Source of the DNA: Pseudeuparius sepicola
Taxonomy: Eukaryota; Arthropoda; Insecta; Coleoptera; Anthribidae
Assembly (NCBI GenBank): GCA_963920635.1
Contig: OY987306.1
Coordinates: forward strand, 12,914,001 to 12,978,000
Direction of reading: 5' to 3'
Length of the DNA: 64,000 nucleotides
In this document: positions 1 through 10,619 of the stretch, in pieces
Position numbering within the stretch: the first letter of the stretch is position 1
Layout of the letters: every line of letters starts with the position of its first letter
Translations under genes and position numbers: made by a program
Notes under the pieces: model-generated
Told to the model about the DNA's origin: nothing
What the model saw: only the letters and a program-made list of their open reading frames with translations
The model's database searches: none

Positions 1-79
1 AATAAGCCTAATTATTTTTAGGATGAAGTTATAGCGTAGTAATCACTATACTTTGTATTTAAGAGGTAACCTATACATA

Positions 80-1108
80 CAGGGTGAGTCATTAATAATG
101 GAACATAGAGCAACCGCATATATTTTGGGCCAAAATATTACGATTTATCCCAAACTAATCAAGCTGCTAAACTTAAATTTGGCACTGCCCTGTTTTTGGG
201 GATGGAGAATAAGCTGAACATGACAATTTCGCCGTATTTCACAGAGGGCGCCACTTGCGCTGTTTTTGGATCGGGTTTTTACTCCTAACTTTTTGAGGTT
301 ATATTTTTGGTCCGGCAGGTCGGCAATTTTAGTGCATCTTTTCATTCTGCAACAAAAAGGTACTCTTGTGTCATAAATTGCCAAAACCTACTACTTTCAG
401 ATCAACCGTACATTGAAAATGAAGAAAAAAATGCCAAATGAACATCGGTCGAAACACATTTGTTTTATTGAAATAGGGTGTCCACATTTTGTCGAGTTTC
501 AGTCCGTTCCATTTTGAAAGCGAACATTTCTTGGGGCATTGTTGGTTTTTTTTCTCGCTTTAAATGGTACAGTCGTTGTGCAATATTTGAAAGCAGTAGG
601 TGAATATTTTATTTTTCGATCTTAAAGTCAACAGGTGTTTTGGGGCACGTTTTGGCAATTTCAACGCAAACGGTTGATTTGATCGCTATGAAACAAGAGT
701 ACCTTTTTGTTGCAGAATGAAAATATGCACTAAAATGATGTACCTGCAGGACCAAAAAGATATCCTCAAAAAAGTTACGAGTAAAAGCACCATCCAAAAA
801 CAGACCAAGTGGCGCCCTCTGTAAGATACGTAGAAATTGGCATTTTCAGCTTATTCTCCATCCCCAAAAACATAGCAGTGCAAAATTTCAGTTCAGCAGC
901 TTGATTATTTCGGGAGATGTAGCCATAATTCAATTTAAAAAAACGAACTTTAACGCCCTGTATCTCTTAAACAAAGAACATTTCTATAAGGCATATTAGC
1001 AGCGTCCAGAGATATACTACTCTAGACTTTGATATTAGCCTCAATCGTAATATTTTGGCCCAAAATATATGCGGTTGCACTATGTGCCATTACTAATGAC
1101 TCACCCTG
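80..1108. mobile_element. Foldback element with CAGGGTGAGTC terminal inverted repeats
   Basis: The two ends are inverted copies: CAGGGTGAGTCATTA on the left and the reverse complement on the right, each bordered by TA (78-79 and 1109-1110), which looks like a TA target duplication. The inverted similarity runs through both arms (for example the block around 350-420 is mirrored around 690-780), so the whole element can fold into one long hairpin. No transposase is encoded. Its arms resemble those of the element at 44475-45642, so the two belong to one family. Confidence 0.75.
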
Positions 1109-1110
1109 TA

Positions 1111-1863
1111 TAATTTCAATAGCGGTGTAGTGTAATAGTACCTATACGCACAAGTAATCTTTGGTGGGAAATGAGACCAAACTCTCGTGTCAGTCTATTG
1201 TAATCAACGATATTTATTTTGCTATATTAGAGATTTATTCATACATTAATTTTAACTACGTCATCAGAGAAGTACAAATATGCCGAAAACGAAAAAAAAA
1301 ACTGCATGTTTAAATAATTGGCTGCAATTTATCCCAAACCCTACGTAACGAGGCACACCTGAACGCACATGACTGCGACGTTTGGTGGAGCACATGGCGC
1401 TGACCGCAACGTTGCCGGGTCCCGTGCGAAAACTTCCGTTGCATTAAGGCACAGACTAACGAGTAATACAGACAATTCCTTAGCGACATGTGTCAAAAGG
1501 AGACTCGCTTTTTAGCAAAATATCTTCTAAATTCACGAATAATATGCATTTTATTTGATTTTACGTTAATCTACATAGCAAAGAGATTGTATTAAAACCA
1601 AATTGATGCTTAAAATATTGTTTGTCTCTCTGTAAATTGAAATGGAGACTCGCTTATTTTTGACACATGTCCGTAAGGAGGCTTCTGTTGCAAAGCTATT
1701 TATTCTGTGATTAAGGGAATAGTTTCTACGGTGGGCAACTAGTAGTGTCAATGAATGGGACATAGGTAACCTTCAAATATCCAAACGAAAATAATACGGA
1801 GTGGGTGTTTTGTAAAATACGGAAAACAAATGCCCCTAAAAGTCCCAAGAAACCCAAACATAT
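1111..1863. other. Non-coding stretch with one small inverted repeat
   Basis: I see no supportable gene. The only structure is a short element at about 1478-1680 whose ends are inverted copies built on GACATGTGTCAAAA. Confidence 0.4.
1478..1680. repeat. Short MITE-like inverted-repeat element
   Basis: GACATGTGTCAAAA at the left end is mirrored by TTTTGACACATGTC at the right end. The inverted match extends a few bases outwards (TCCTTA against TAAGGA). The interior is AT-rich and non-coding. Confidence 0.4.
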
Positions 1864-2389
1864 TTGCAAAGTATTTACAATGCATGTAGTGCGATTAGTG
1901 GAGCAAAAAGTGAGAAACGAAAGGAAACCCGCAGTGCACTCTCCAGAAACTTGACAAGGACAAGGCGGTGTCACATGGGAGGACCACTCCCACAGCGACT
2001 CTTCTATTGCAAATATGGACTCCTATCTACGACAAGAAAACATAACGAGAAAGAAAGGAATAAGAAAAGTGTGTCGATGTTGAAAACGACCTAAGCGAAA
2101 AGTACAGTAATTTTAAGCAACCTGACCCCAGAGATGTTGGCTAATGTTGACGTTTTTATTTCAGAGGAAGCGGAACACCCACAGAGCACAACCACTTGGG
2201 TACCTCCTCTAATAATATCTCAGTGCAGTGAAACGGTGAACCAGTTAGCGAAAAAATTAGTGCCCCAAGCGAATAAAGTGGGTGAAATTTGTTCTATCGA
2301 GAAAAGGATCGTTCTGAGTGTGTGCGAATAGGTCCACGAAATCCTGTAAGCGTTGGGTGAAGATTTAAAAAGAGAATCCACGCCCATGG
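1864..2389 (+). pseudogene. Degraded coding-like tract interrupted by the Gypsy insertion (5' part)
   Basis: One frame stays mostly open here: 76 codons from 1864, then 65 codons from 2134, separated by single stops, with further stops at 2329 and near 2350. The same frame runs through the CATGG duplication at 2385-2389 and continues at 7014 beyond the retrotransposon. The protein is rich in charged residues and I do not recognise a family. It could be the remnant of an older mobile-element gene or of a host gene, or an open frame by chance. Confidence 0.3.
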
Positions 2390-2582
2390 TGTTCTGTTAG
2401 GATTAGTAAGTAACCTTTGTACTCAGTCCGGCAACGCCGCTCTAGAGACAGAAAAAATGTGTTAGAGAGGATGACAGACGGTGCTCGATATGGCGGAGCA
2501 ACGCGAAGAAACTCTGTACAATTGAGTGGAATAAACGTATTGAAACAATCCGAATTTTAGTGAAAGAACCCTTAACGATACA
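2390..2582 (+). repeat. 5' LTR of the Gypsy element
   Basis: 193 bp, from TGTTCTGTTAGG to TTAACGATACA. It is identical to the 3' LTR except for one T/A difference (2541 region against 6972 region). Confidence 0.93.
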
Positions 2583-2600
2583 TGGTGGCAGCGGAGTGCT
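2583..2600 (+). other. Primer-binding site of the Gypsy element
   Basis: TGGTGGCAGCGGAGTGC begins immediately after the LTR. TGG matches the complement of a tRNA CCA end, as expected for the minus-strand primer. I cannot identify the tRNA. Confidence 0.65.
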
Positions 2601-2637
2601 AAATTTCGGAGTGTGAAGTGTTCTAAACACGTAAACA

Positions 2638-5490
2638 ATGCCGGAAAATGAACAAGAATTCACGGCGATGCCACAGGTACAGCCAGCCCAAGCCATTTCC
2701 GTACCGGTGTCTCCACCGAACAAATTCGACTTCACAGCGCCAGCAACTTGGCCACAGTGGCGAAAACGTTTCGAGAGATTCATGTCGGTCTCAGGACAAA
2801 ATACGAAGCCAGACTTCGACAAAATAAATATTTTGATGTACGTATTGGGCGAAGAAGCCGAGGAGGTTATGCTACAGTTTAGACAGGTTCCAAACACCTA
2901 CAACGAAACACTGAACGCATTTGAAAATCACTGTGTACCTAGAAGGAATATAATTTTCGAAAGGTACAAGTTCAATACACGTGTTCAACAGCCGGGGGAA
3001 ACGGTTGAAGTTTTCATTACATCGCTTCATTCTATGGCCGAAAATTGCCAGTTCGGTGCATTAAAAGAAGAATTGATACGCGACAGGATAGTAGTTGGAA
3101 TGGTAGATCGTAAAACTAGCGAAAGACTACAGCTACAAGCGAATTTGACCCTAAATGACTGCGTTGTTGCTGCAAAACAGGCTGAACTACAAGCTAGTCA
3201 AAGCAAAGAGATTCAAAATCCTACATGGACGACGCGCGCAGTTGCGGGACTTCAAATCCAGTCAACAAGAAAGGCGAGCGGCAGAGAGAAGCAAGCGCCA
3301 GCGCCAACCGATCAACAAAGAGCGGCAACGACCGCGGTTGCCAAGTCTACATACTCTCAGAAGGAGGGAAGGAATTGTGAGAATATCCCGAAGAAATGTA
3401 TGTTTTGTGGGTTAGCAGCTCATCCACGAGATAGATGTCCGGCAATCCAGTCTACCTGTAAATACTGCAGGAAACAAGGACATTGGGCGATCGTTTGCAA
3501 GGCGAAAAAGGTCAGATCTTTACAACTAGAAGATAGTCATAATTCAAGCTGTTCTAATTGTTCTAAAAATATTTCAAACGATAGTTTCTTAGGATGTATT
3601 CGAATAAATTCGATAGGCGACAAAGATGACGAGTGGACAGTAGCTCTTAAAGTTTTAGAATTAAATAAAAGCATTTCTTTTATGATAGATTCTGGTGCAG
3701 ATATAACATGTATGCCTGTGGAAGGTTTGGACGAGGATGTTATTCAAAGTTTATTAGAGAGTAATAAAAAAGTACTAGGCCCTTCAGGTACTCATTTAAA
3801 TGTATTAGGTGTTTTTCATGCTACTTTATGTACCTCTAAGAAAAAAGATTGTACCACTGTTTTTGTAATAGAAGAACTATGTAAACCCATTCTGGGACGG
3901 TCCACTATCAAAGCTTTGGATATTCTTCAGTTTGGTGAAGGATTCGAATCACAAATTAAAACGGTACAATTAAAGACCAGTCTCAGTCCCATGGACATTC
4001 AGGAAAAATTTCCAAAACTTTTCGATCAAATTGGCACTTTTAAAACCGAAATGGAAATAAAAATTGACAACTGTGTACAGCCACATGTACAGTCAGTGCC
4101 CCGAGTAGTACCCATACCGTTACTAAAACCTTTAAAGGACGAGCTTACTCGACTCCAGAGTTTAGATATAATAAAACCTATAGAGGAATTCACACCTTGG
4201 GTAAGTCCCATTGTTATAGTGCGAAAAGGTGACAAAATACGCTTATGTGTTGATTATACTAAATTAAATAAAGCGGTACATCGTACTCCATTCCCCATTG
4301 GAAAAGTTGAAAGAATATTAGCTCAGATTCAAGGTTCAAAATATTTTAGCCGTTTGGACACGACTTCTGGATTTTATCAGATACGTCTGAAAGAAAGTAG
4401 TCAACATTTAACTTGTTTTATAACTCCCTTCGGAAGATTTATATTCAAAAGACTTCCATTTGGAATAACATGTGCCCCTGAATATTTTTCAATGCTATTA
4501 AATAACATTTTAAAAGACATCGACGGAGTGATATTTCACATTGACGATATTCTTATACATGCTCCTACTTTGGGAAAACACAATGAAATACTTTATGAAG
4601 TTTTAAGTCGTATACAAGCCGAGGGCATAACTTTAAATAAGCAAAAATGTTTATTTGGGGTCCAATCACTGGAATTTTTGGGGCATATCATATCCAGCGA
4701 TGGCATTTCGGTAGAACCGGGAAGAATTTCAGCAATAGCAAACTTTCCCGAGCCGAAAGATAAAAACGAACTTTTACGCTTTTTAGGCATGGTGAATTTT
4801 TCTTGTCGTTTTATCCCAAATCGTTCAGAAATTCTTGAGCCTTTAACATCTTTGTTAAAGAAAAATGTTCCGTATTCTTGGGATATATGTCAACAGCGCT
4901 CATTTAAAGAAATAAAAAAACTACTACAGGACAGTCTATGTTTGTCTTATTTTGATGCTTCACAAAAAGTTATAATTTCCGCAGATGCTTCATCTTTTGG
5001 TATAGGTTCATGTCTACTCCAGGAAGATAATGACGGAAACAAAAAAGTAGTTAGTTATGCTTCCAGATTGTTATCAAAAACCGAACAAAGATACACGCAA
5101 ATAGAGCGAGAAGCTTTAGCTTTAACTTGGTCATGTGAAAAATTTTCTGATTACATCTCAGGTATTAAAGTTTTGATTGAAACTGATCACAAGCCGTTAG
5201 TGCAGGTTTTGCAAACAAAACCCATTGACGAGCTGACGCCACGTTTACAGCGTTTTAGATTGCGACTTATGAAGTACGAATACGAAATATATTACGTTCC
5301 AGGAAAAGATTTAGTAATAGCTGATGCGCTATCGCGTCAAAAATCAAATCAAACTATTCCGGATGATGATGAATTAGCTAGTGAAACTGAAGCCTTTGTG
5401 AATTTGATTGCGACCTCTTTTGAAGTAAAACCGTATTTTCTTGAAAAATTAAACAAGAGCAAGACAAAGACCCGATTTGCAACAAATTAA
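2638..5490 (+). CDS. Gypsy gag-protease-reverse transcriptase-RNase H polyprotein
   Basis: This 950-residue frame starts 55 bp after the LTR. The gag part holds two CCHC zinc knuckles (C254-C257-H262-C267 and C274-C277-H282-C287). The protease has DSGAD at about 351. Reverse transcriptase shows FSRLDTTSGF, the LPFG block, and the catalytic pair D636-D637 in FHIDDIL; a histidine stands where Y or F is usual, which also occurs in some invertebrate Gypsy elements. RNase H shows SADASSFG, the glutamate in EREALALTW, the aspartate in ETDHKPL and ADALSR. It should copy the element's RNA in cytoplasmic particles. The frame ends 13 residues after it leaves the integrase frame, so integrase is not fused unless a frameshift occurs in 5445-5489. 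Confidence 0.93.
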   Translation: MPENEQEFTAMPQVQPAQAISVPVSPPNKFDFTAPATWPQWRKRFERFMSVSGQNTKPDFDKINILMYVLGEEAEEVMLQFRQVPNTYNETLNAFENHCVPRRNIIFERYKFNTRVQQPGETVEVFITSLHSMAENCQFGALKEELIRDRIVVGMVDRKTSERLQLQANLTLNDCVVAAKQAELQASQSKEIQNPTWTTRAVAGLQIQSTRKASGREKQAPAPTDQQRAATTAVAKSTYSQKEGRNCENIPKKCMFCGLAAHPRDRCPAIQSTCKYCRKQGHWAIVCKAKKVRSLQLEDSHNSSCSNCSKNISNDSFLGCIRINSIGDKDDEWTVALKVLELNKSISFMIDSGADITCMPVEGLDEDVIQSLLESNKKVLGPSGTHLNVLGVFHATLCTSKKKDCTTVFVIEELCKPILGRSTIKALDILQFGEGFESQIKTVQLKTSLSPMDIQEKFPKLFDQIGTFKTEMEIKIDNCVQPHVQSVPRVVPIPLLKPLKDELTRLQSLDIIKPIEEFTPWVSPIVIVRKGDKIRLCVDYTKLNKAVHRTPFPIGKVERILAQIQGSKYFSRLDTTSGFYQIRLKESSQHLTCFITPFGRFIFKRLPFGITCAPEYFSMLLNNILKDIDGVIFHIDDILIHAPTLGKHNEILYEVLSRIQAEGITLNKQKCLFGVQSLEFLGHIISSDGISVEPGRISAIANFPEPKDKNELLRFLGMVNFSCRFIPNRSEILEPLTSLLKKNVPYSWDICQQRSFKEIKKLLQDSLCLSYFDASQKVIISADASSFGIGSCLLQEDNDGNKKVVSYASRLLSKTEQRYTQIEREALALTWSCEKFSDYISGIKVLIETDHKPLVQVLQTKPIDELTPRLQRFRLRLMKYEYEIYYVPGKDLVIADALSRQKSNQTIPDDDELASETEAFVNLIATSFEVKPYFLEKLNKSKTKTRFATN

Positions 5491-6803
5491 AAGAATTTTC
5501 ATTATACGGTTGGCCCAACAAAAACTCTCTAGAGTCCAATATTAGTCCTTATTTTCAATACAGACACGAAATATCCGAGTGTGACAAATACCTACTTCAT
5601 GGAACTAGAATAATAATACCTAAGTCTCTTCAAGCAGATTGTTTACAGTTTATACATCAAGGTCACCAAGGAATTGTTAAATGTAGAGCTCGTGCAAAAT
5701 CATCTGTGTGGTGGCTTGGTTTATCAACTGAAATAGAAAACTTAGTTCGTAACTGCCCGCGATGTGTAGAAAATAGAGTAAATATTAAAGAGCCATTTTT
5801 AAAAGATGTATTTCCTGACCGCCCGTGGCAGAAAATAGCACTAGATTTATTCAAATTGGATGGTTGGTATTTAATTGTGACTGATTATTTTTCACGATAT
5901 TTTGAAATTTTTAAACTCAATTCACTCACAGAAAAAATCATTATTACCAAATTGAAAGAAATATTTTCGAGATTAGGAATCCCAGAGATAGTGAGGTCAG
6001 ATAATGGACCACAGTTCCAGAATGAGTTTAAAAAGTTTGCTCACGATTATGATTTTAGACATATTACTAGTAGCCCGTATTTTAGCCAGTCAAACGGATG
6101 TATTGAGGCTGCAGTAAAAACAGCAAAAAGCTTATTAAAGAAAAGTGACGATATGTATTTATCTCTTTTAGCTTATCGAACAACTCCCTTGGAAAATGGA
6201 TTCAGTCCTGCTGAATTACTTTTTAATCGAAAAATTCGATCTCATCTTCCTATTTTTCCAAATATTTTAAACAAAACTGTCAACACTGAGCCTATTTTCG
6301 AAGGGGAGAGAAAGTACCGAAACAAATGTTGTAGAAATTATAACAAAAGACACCGTGTTAAGGAATTGTCTAAATTGAATATTAATGATAGTGTTTGGGT
6401 GACAGATTTGAAACAATATGGTAGAATTGTTCAAGAGTTAAATGAACCACGATCATATCTTGTCGAAACTCATAGTGGTATTTATAGAAGAAATCGATGG
6501 AATTTGATTCCAGCCCAATATTATAACTTTGTACCCAATCAGTTTGAAAGTACAAAGCCTGTCACTCCAGCTCTGTCTGAGATTGTTAATACTACTAACC
6601 CTAGTTGGTCTACGGATAAATTAAACATCATTCCCGAAAATAATGTGGAAAATGTAGATTTAGGCAGTGATGGTGCTTACGAAAGTGACTTAATTAGTGA
6701 AAGTTCTAAGGAAGTTGTACGTGACAAAAAAATTCATGTTCATTCCCGTCCTGTTCGTAACATAAAGAAACCTACGTATCTTAACGATTATGTTACGTAT
6801 TAA
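5445..6803 (+). CDS. Gypsy integrase region, in the -1 frame relative to gag-pol
   Basis: This frame is open from just after a TGA at 5442-5444 to the TAA at 6801, with the first internal ATG at 5706. It carries the HHCC zinc-binding module (FIHQGHQG near 5650-5680, then NCPRC near 5753-5764) and a DDE integrase core: D in KIALDLF (near 5840), D in RSDNGPQF (near 6000), E in GCIEAAVK (near 6106). It ends shortly before the polypurine tract. It overlaps the upstream frame by 46 bp. The lack of an upstream start codon suggests it is made only as a fusion, either through ribosomal frameshifting or, in an undamaged copy, as one frame. Confidence 0.9.
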   Translation, partial: KIKQEQDKDPICNKLKEFSLYGWPNKNSLESNISPYFQYRHEISECDKYLLHGTRIIIPKSLQADCLQFIHQGHQGIVKCRARAKSSVWWLGLSTEIENLVRNCPRCVENRVNIKEPFLKDVFPDRPWQKIALDLFKLDGWYLIVTDYFSRYFEIFKLNSLTEKIIITKLKEIFSRLGIPEIVRSDNGPQFQNEFKKFAHDYDFRHITSSPYFSQSNGCIEAAVKTAKSLLKKSDDMYLSLLAYRTTPLENGFSPAELLFNRKIRSHLPIFPNILNKTVNTEPIFEGERKYRNKCCRNYNKRHRVKELSKLNINDSVWVTDLKQYGRIVQELNEPRSYLVETHSGIYRRNRWNLIPAQYYNFVPNQFESTKPVTPALSEIVNTTNPSWSTDKLNIIPENNVENVDLGSDGAYESDLISESSKEVVRDKKIHVHSRPVRNIKKPTYLNDYVTY

Positions 6804-6810
6804 TCTTTGT

Positions 6811-6820
6811 AAGGGGGGGA
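6811..6820 (+). other. Polypurine tract of the Gypsy element
   Basis: AAGGGGGGGA lies directly against the first base of the 3' LTR, the expected place for the plus-strand primer. Confidence 0.8.
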
Positions 6821-7013
6821 TGTTCTGTTAGGATTAGTAAGTAACCTTTGTACTCAGTCCGGCAACGCCGCTCTAGAGACAGAAAAAATGTGTTAGAGAG
6901 GATGACAGACGGTGCTCGATATGGCGGAGCAACGCGAAGAAACTCTGTACAATTGAGTGGAATAAACGTATAGAAACAATCCGAATTTTAGTGAAAGAAC
7001 CCTTAACGATACA
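6821..7013 (+). repeat. 3' LTR of the Gypsy element
   Basis: 193 bp, the same ends as the 5' copy and one mismatch. CATGG follows at 7014-7018. Confidence 0.93.
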
Positions 7014-7143
7014 CATGGAACAGCGTGCCGATTTAAAAACATCTCCGGAGCCCGCTGGCACCCTCTACATTCCGGACCAGAAATTAAAGCGGATCGATAT
7101 CGAAAATCTTCTGGCATCTTCGCCGGAGCCATCTTGCGGCTAG
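7014..7143 (+). pseudogene. Degraded coding-like tract interrupted by the Gypsy insertion (3' part)
   Basis: From the ATG overlapping the target duplication (7015) 42 codons stay open to a TAG at 7141. The frame is the one open before the insertion at 2385, and the composition (charged, with SPEPAG and SSPEPS motifs) is protein-like. Family unknown. Confidence 0.3.
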
Positions 7144-7189
7144 CGGAAGTAACAATTATTCACAGTCGGTGTCGCTGACTCGAAAGCAA

Positions 7190-7503
7190 AGTCTAGAAAA
7201 CAGCACACTGTTTTCTGGGGTATACTGGGATAGCTCGGTAGGAATTACAGATGGGACATTTCGAGTCTGGCAATATCTTGATTTTGACTTTTGACAGGGT
7301 TTTACTTGACATTAAGCCCTGGAAATTGGGCCTGGAGAAAGTGAAAGGTTAGAAAGCGATTTTGTGCGAATTTTGGAGCTGAAAGAATATTCTTGGGCAG
7401 TGACAGTAATATGACAAGTTTATTTGTGATTTTTGAAGGCTAAACAATAAAGGTGGTAACCAAGGTAACGAGTTTGGACTGTGATTTTTGAGATTCATTA
7501 CAA
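7190..7503 (+). repeat. LTR-like fragment of a second retrotransposon family
   Basis: The stretch ending GAGATTCATTACA is clearly related to 39220-39479, sharing the block with CTAAACAATAAAGGTGGTAA and the following GGTAACGAG segment. At the 39-kb locus the same end is followed by a primer-binding site and gag, so this is the 3' part of an LTR. Its 5' limit is uncertain. Confidence 0.55.
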
Positions 7504-7842
7504 TATTATTTGCCCCTTTCACTGCTCCCTTTCGCGACCAGAAATTTACTTGGGGAAAGGACCGGCCCAAATACACTTATTAAACAGGGGTATCATTCCA
7601 TCCTTTTCCCTTCAATCGAAATCGTATATTACATCAACCACACACGATCAGAAAATACAGACACAAAATTTTATATTTCCAGCTCCATAGATGGTGTTTA
7701 TTTTCAACGGGTACGTTGGGATCTATAGTAAACCCTAGAGCTGCGGGTGAGACGAATTTTTTTTAGCCTCGAAACTCTTTTTACACATTGTGAAACTATT
7801 GACTAGTGGGGGACTATTATTAGTGCCAAAACAAATAGCATA
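7504..7842. other. Non-coding, nothing recognised
   Basis: No gene, LTR end or inverted repeat stands out between the LTR fragment and the next foldback element. Confidence 0.3.
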
Positions 7843-8757
7843 CAGTGTGTCCAACTTTAAAGCTGTACAAATCCGTAAAATCTTCATTTTTGGAGACAAT
7901 CGCCCAAACTTTTTTTTGTTTGAAAGGCCTTCAAAAACCGCTTCTTTTGACCTTCCTGTCATTTTCAAAATGCAAATCCAGGGCCGGCTGCGATTTTTTT
8001 ATACCCTCGATTTTCACGAAAACCATTTAGCGATTTTTTTATTTAAAATCTAACCCCACAGCATTAATCAGAACACCCAAAAACCCCTTTACACCAAATT
8101 TGAATAAAAAATATACAGGGAGTTCCAATCTGCAGGGTGTCAAAATTGAGCAAAATAGGACTTTTAAAGGCATCTGCCAAGTCAAGATTGCCATGGAATC
8201 CCCTCAAAACAGTTAAATAGTCAATAAGACCACTCAAGGTGTTGGTGTGCAAAGATCCAATACAAAATATACAGTGTGTTCTTATCTGTGCCATCTCAAA
8301 TTACTGAATTTTTTCTTCTTTATACTCTGTATATTTTGTATTGGACCTTTGCACACCGATACCTTGAGTGGTCCTATTGACCATTAAACTGTTTTGAGAG
8401 GATTCCCTGGCACACTTGACTTTGCAGATGCTTTTAAAATTCCTATTTTGCTCAAATTTGATACCCTGCAGAATAGAACTCCTTGTATATTTTTTATTCA
8501 AATTTGGTATATAGGGGTTTTTGGGTGTTCTGATTAACGCTGTGTGTCAGATTTTAAATAAAAAAATCGCTAAATGGTTTTCGTGAAAATCGGGGGTATA
8601 AAAAAGTCGCAGCCGACCCTGGATTTGCATTTTGAAAATGGCAGGAAGGTCAAAAGAAGCGGTTTTTAAAGGCCTATCAAACAAAAAAAAGTTTAGGCGA
8701 TTATCTCAAAAAATGAAGATTTTACTGATTTGTACAGTTTTAAAGTTGGACACCCTG
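7843..8757. mobile_element. Foldback element, CAGTGTGTCC...GGACACCCTG
   Basis: Two ~450-bp arms mirror each other around about 8300 with high identity; for example the block at 7880-7990 recurs inverted at 8620-8720. TA lies outside both ends (7841-7842 and 8758-8759). No protein is encoded. A second member, split by later insertions, lies at 31608-37196. Confidence 0.8.
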
Positions 8758-8759
8758 TA

Positions 8760-9082
8760 TAATAATTGTATATGCGTTAAAATGGTCTTACTTATATAAT
8801 TTATTTATGTTGACAATATTTCTGGATTTGGTATTTAGGTATTTTTTTAATAAATGTGTTTTCTCATTTAACTATTTTATTTTATTCCTCTCTGTCAAAA
8901 AATGTTCAAAGGTAATTCTGAATGAAAATGGGTAATTACTTTCTGGCGTGTTCAGTCAATACCTACTTAAAAAATCTCAATTCCTACATGTAGGTACATA
9001 CATAGTCAACAGTTTAAAAAATCCTTATTTACCTACTTTTACTATTTTTGTTTATACAAATTTAGTTTCTTGGTCGTTTCGT
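8760..9082. other. AT-rich spacer
   Basis: I see no gene or repeat here. Confidence 0.3.
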
Positions 9083-9664
9083 CAATAATAAAACACAAAT
9101 TTCTTGGGATTCGACCGAATAAAACAATATTTATTAAAAACCTTTTTCACTACGTACGTTTCGGCTCAGCGGCCATCCTCAGGTACAATTTTACATCGAG
9201 TAATTTGCTAAAAAAGGGTTAAGAAATGCTTAAATGATTCGTTCTGCGCCACTTGCAATTCTTTCGTTCCACATACCTGACCAAAATTTTAAAATTTTTT
9301 AAATATAATGTGAAAATTGTAACCTTTCCCAATTAAATGTAAAAATTGGCGAAAAGTATACTCTTATAGTTATGTTAAATTAAACACTACAATGTTTCTG
9401 ATATGGTTTAGACATTGTTAATTTGGAATGTTTTTCTTTTGACTGATGAGAATTCTTGTAAGTATTTAAAAATTAATTTTTAAATGTTTTTATTTATATA
9501 GTGAAAAATCTTTTAAGCATTTCTTAACCCTTTTTTAGCAAATTACTCGATGTAAAATTGTACCTGATGATGACCGCTGAGCCGAAACGTACGTAGTGAA
9601 AAAGTTTTTTAATAAATATTGTTTTATTCGGTCGAATCCCAAGAAATTTGTGTTTTATTATTTT
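9083..9664. mobile_element. Palindromic element whose arms carry a CTGANGA...GAAAC motif
   Basis: Left arm 9083-9235 and right arm 9510-9664 are near-perfect inverted copies around a ~270-bp AT-rich loop. Read outwards, each arm contains CTGA(G/T)GATG, a short GC-rich segment, CCGAAACGTACG, then AATAAATATTGTTTTATT. No TA-CAGGGTG ends are present, so this is a different class from the other foldbacks. Confidence 0.65.
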
Positions 9665-10218
9665 TGTTTATATCACTAATAAAAGTAGCATTTTATAAAA
9701 CAGTGTTAGTTTTTTTATTAAGAAATTCATTTTCGTCAATGTAATTTGAGCAAAAACTGCAAATTAAACAGTTATAGAGGGCAGGCCGTTACCTTATTTA
9801 ACTATAGAGAAAAATCAAACGGCAGAACATAAAAACGCGATCACGTAAATTCAACAAAAGTGTCTACTTAAAACTGAACTTAGCACTTAGCAGCCAATTT
9901 TCTAGGAGCCAAAAATTTCAACGTTTATTTTTTTATGAATATTTTTCTTCATTCTCCAGTTTAATCTGTTTAGAAGGTTTAATAATAGTTACCCTTTCTA
10001 CTTTATTTTTATCAAAATAAATTTGTGGAAATAAGGGCGAGGAAAATTTTTTGCTGCCAGAAAATCGGCTACTAACTTTACACCGGTTCAGTTAGGCACA
10101 TTGATTTTTAAATGTCTTCCGATATTTGGCCCCGCCTGTTTAAGTTTAAATAGTTACGAGCCGCCACTGATTAAGTGGTGTGGTATCATAGTTTGGCAGA
10201 TATAAGCAATAATAATAT
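9665..10218. other. Non-coding, nothing recognised
   Basis: I see no gene. Short open frames here look like chance. Confidence 0.3.
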
Positions 10219-10619
10219 CAAGAAAAAGTGATAATGGGCATAGCACTCAAAGTTAGAAAACAAAAAAAAACTAGTAACCTCATACACGTGTTTCATGCTA
10301 TTTGGCAATCATCAGTACGGTGTAACATCAACCAAATAAAAAAGATAGGAATGATTTGGGAAGCAACAAATGAAGTCCAGGCAGGAGCCAACAGCACTTT
10401 TGCAGCTTCAGTCAGCACATCCCCTATTTTGGGGCTTGTACTAACATCGCCACGGAGGCTGCTATTTTATTGTTGCTTCCCAAATCATTCCTATCTTTTT
10501 GATTTGGTTGATGTTACACCGTACTGATGATTGCCAAATAGCATGAAACACGTGTATGCGGTTACTATTTTTTTTTGTTTTCTAACTTTGAGTGCTATGC
10601 CCATTATCAGTTTTTCTTG
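10219..10619. mobile_element. Palindromic MITE with ~155-bp arms
   Basis: The arms 10219-10374 and 10467-10619 are almost perfect inverted copies (ends CAAGAAAAAGTGATAATGGG and its mirror) flanking a 90-bp unique loop. The open frame running through it is a by-product of the symmetry. Confidence 0.75.

Larger units (their letters stand above)
2390..7013 (+). mobile_element. Nearly intact Gypsy (Ty3) LTR retrotransposon
   Basis: It is a complete element of 4,624 bp: 5' LTR (2390-2582), primer-binding site directly after it, gag-protease-RT-RNase H frame, integrase frame, polypurine tract, 3' LTR (6821-7013). It is bordered by a perfect 5-bp duplication CATGG (2385-2389 and 7014-7018). The LTRs start TG and end CA and differ at one position in 193, so the insertion is recent. 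The only visible defect is a one-base frame change between the RNase H and integrase regions. Domain order RT-RH-IN and the gag style place it in Gypsy, close to the elements labelled K02A2.6-like in arthropod genomes (from memory). Confidence 0.95.

Noticed and set aside
4531..4548. Histidine instead of tyrosine before the DD of reverse transcriptase, considered as an inactivating mutation
   Set aside because: Histidine or other residues occur there in related invertebrate Gypsy elements as I recall, and the rest of the enzyme is intact.
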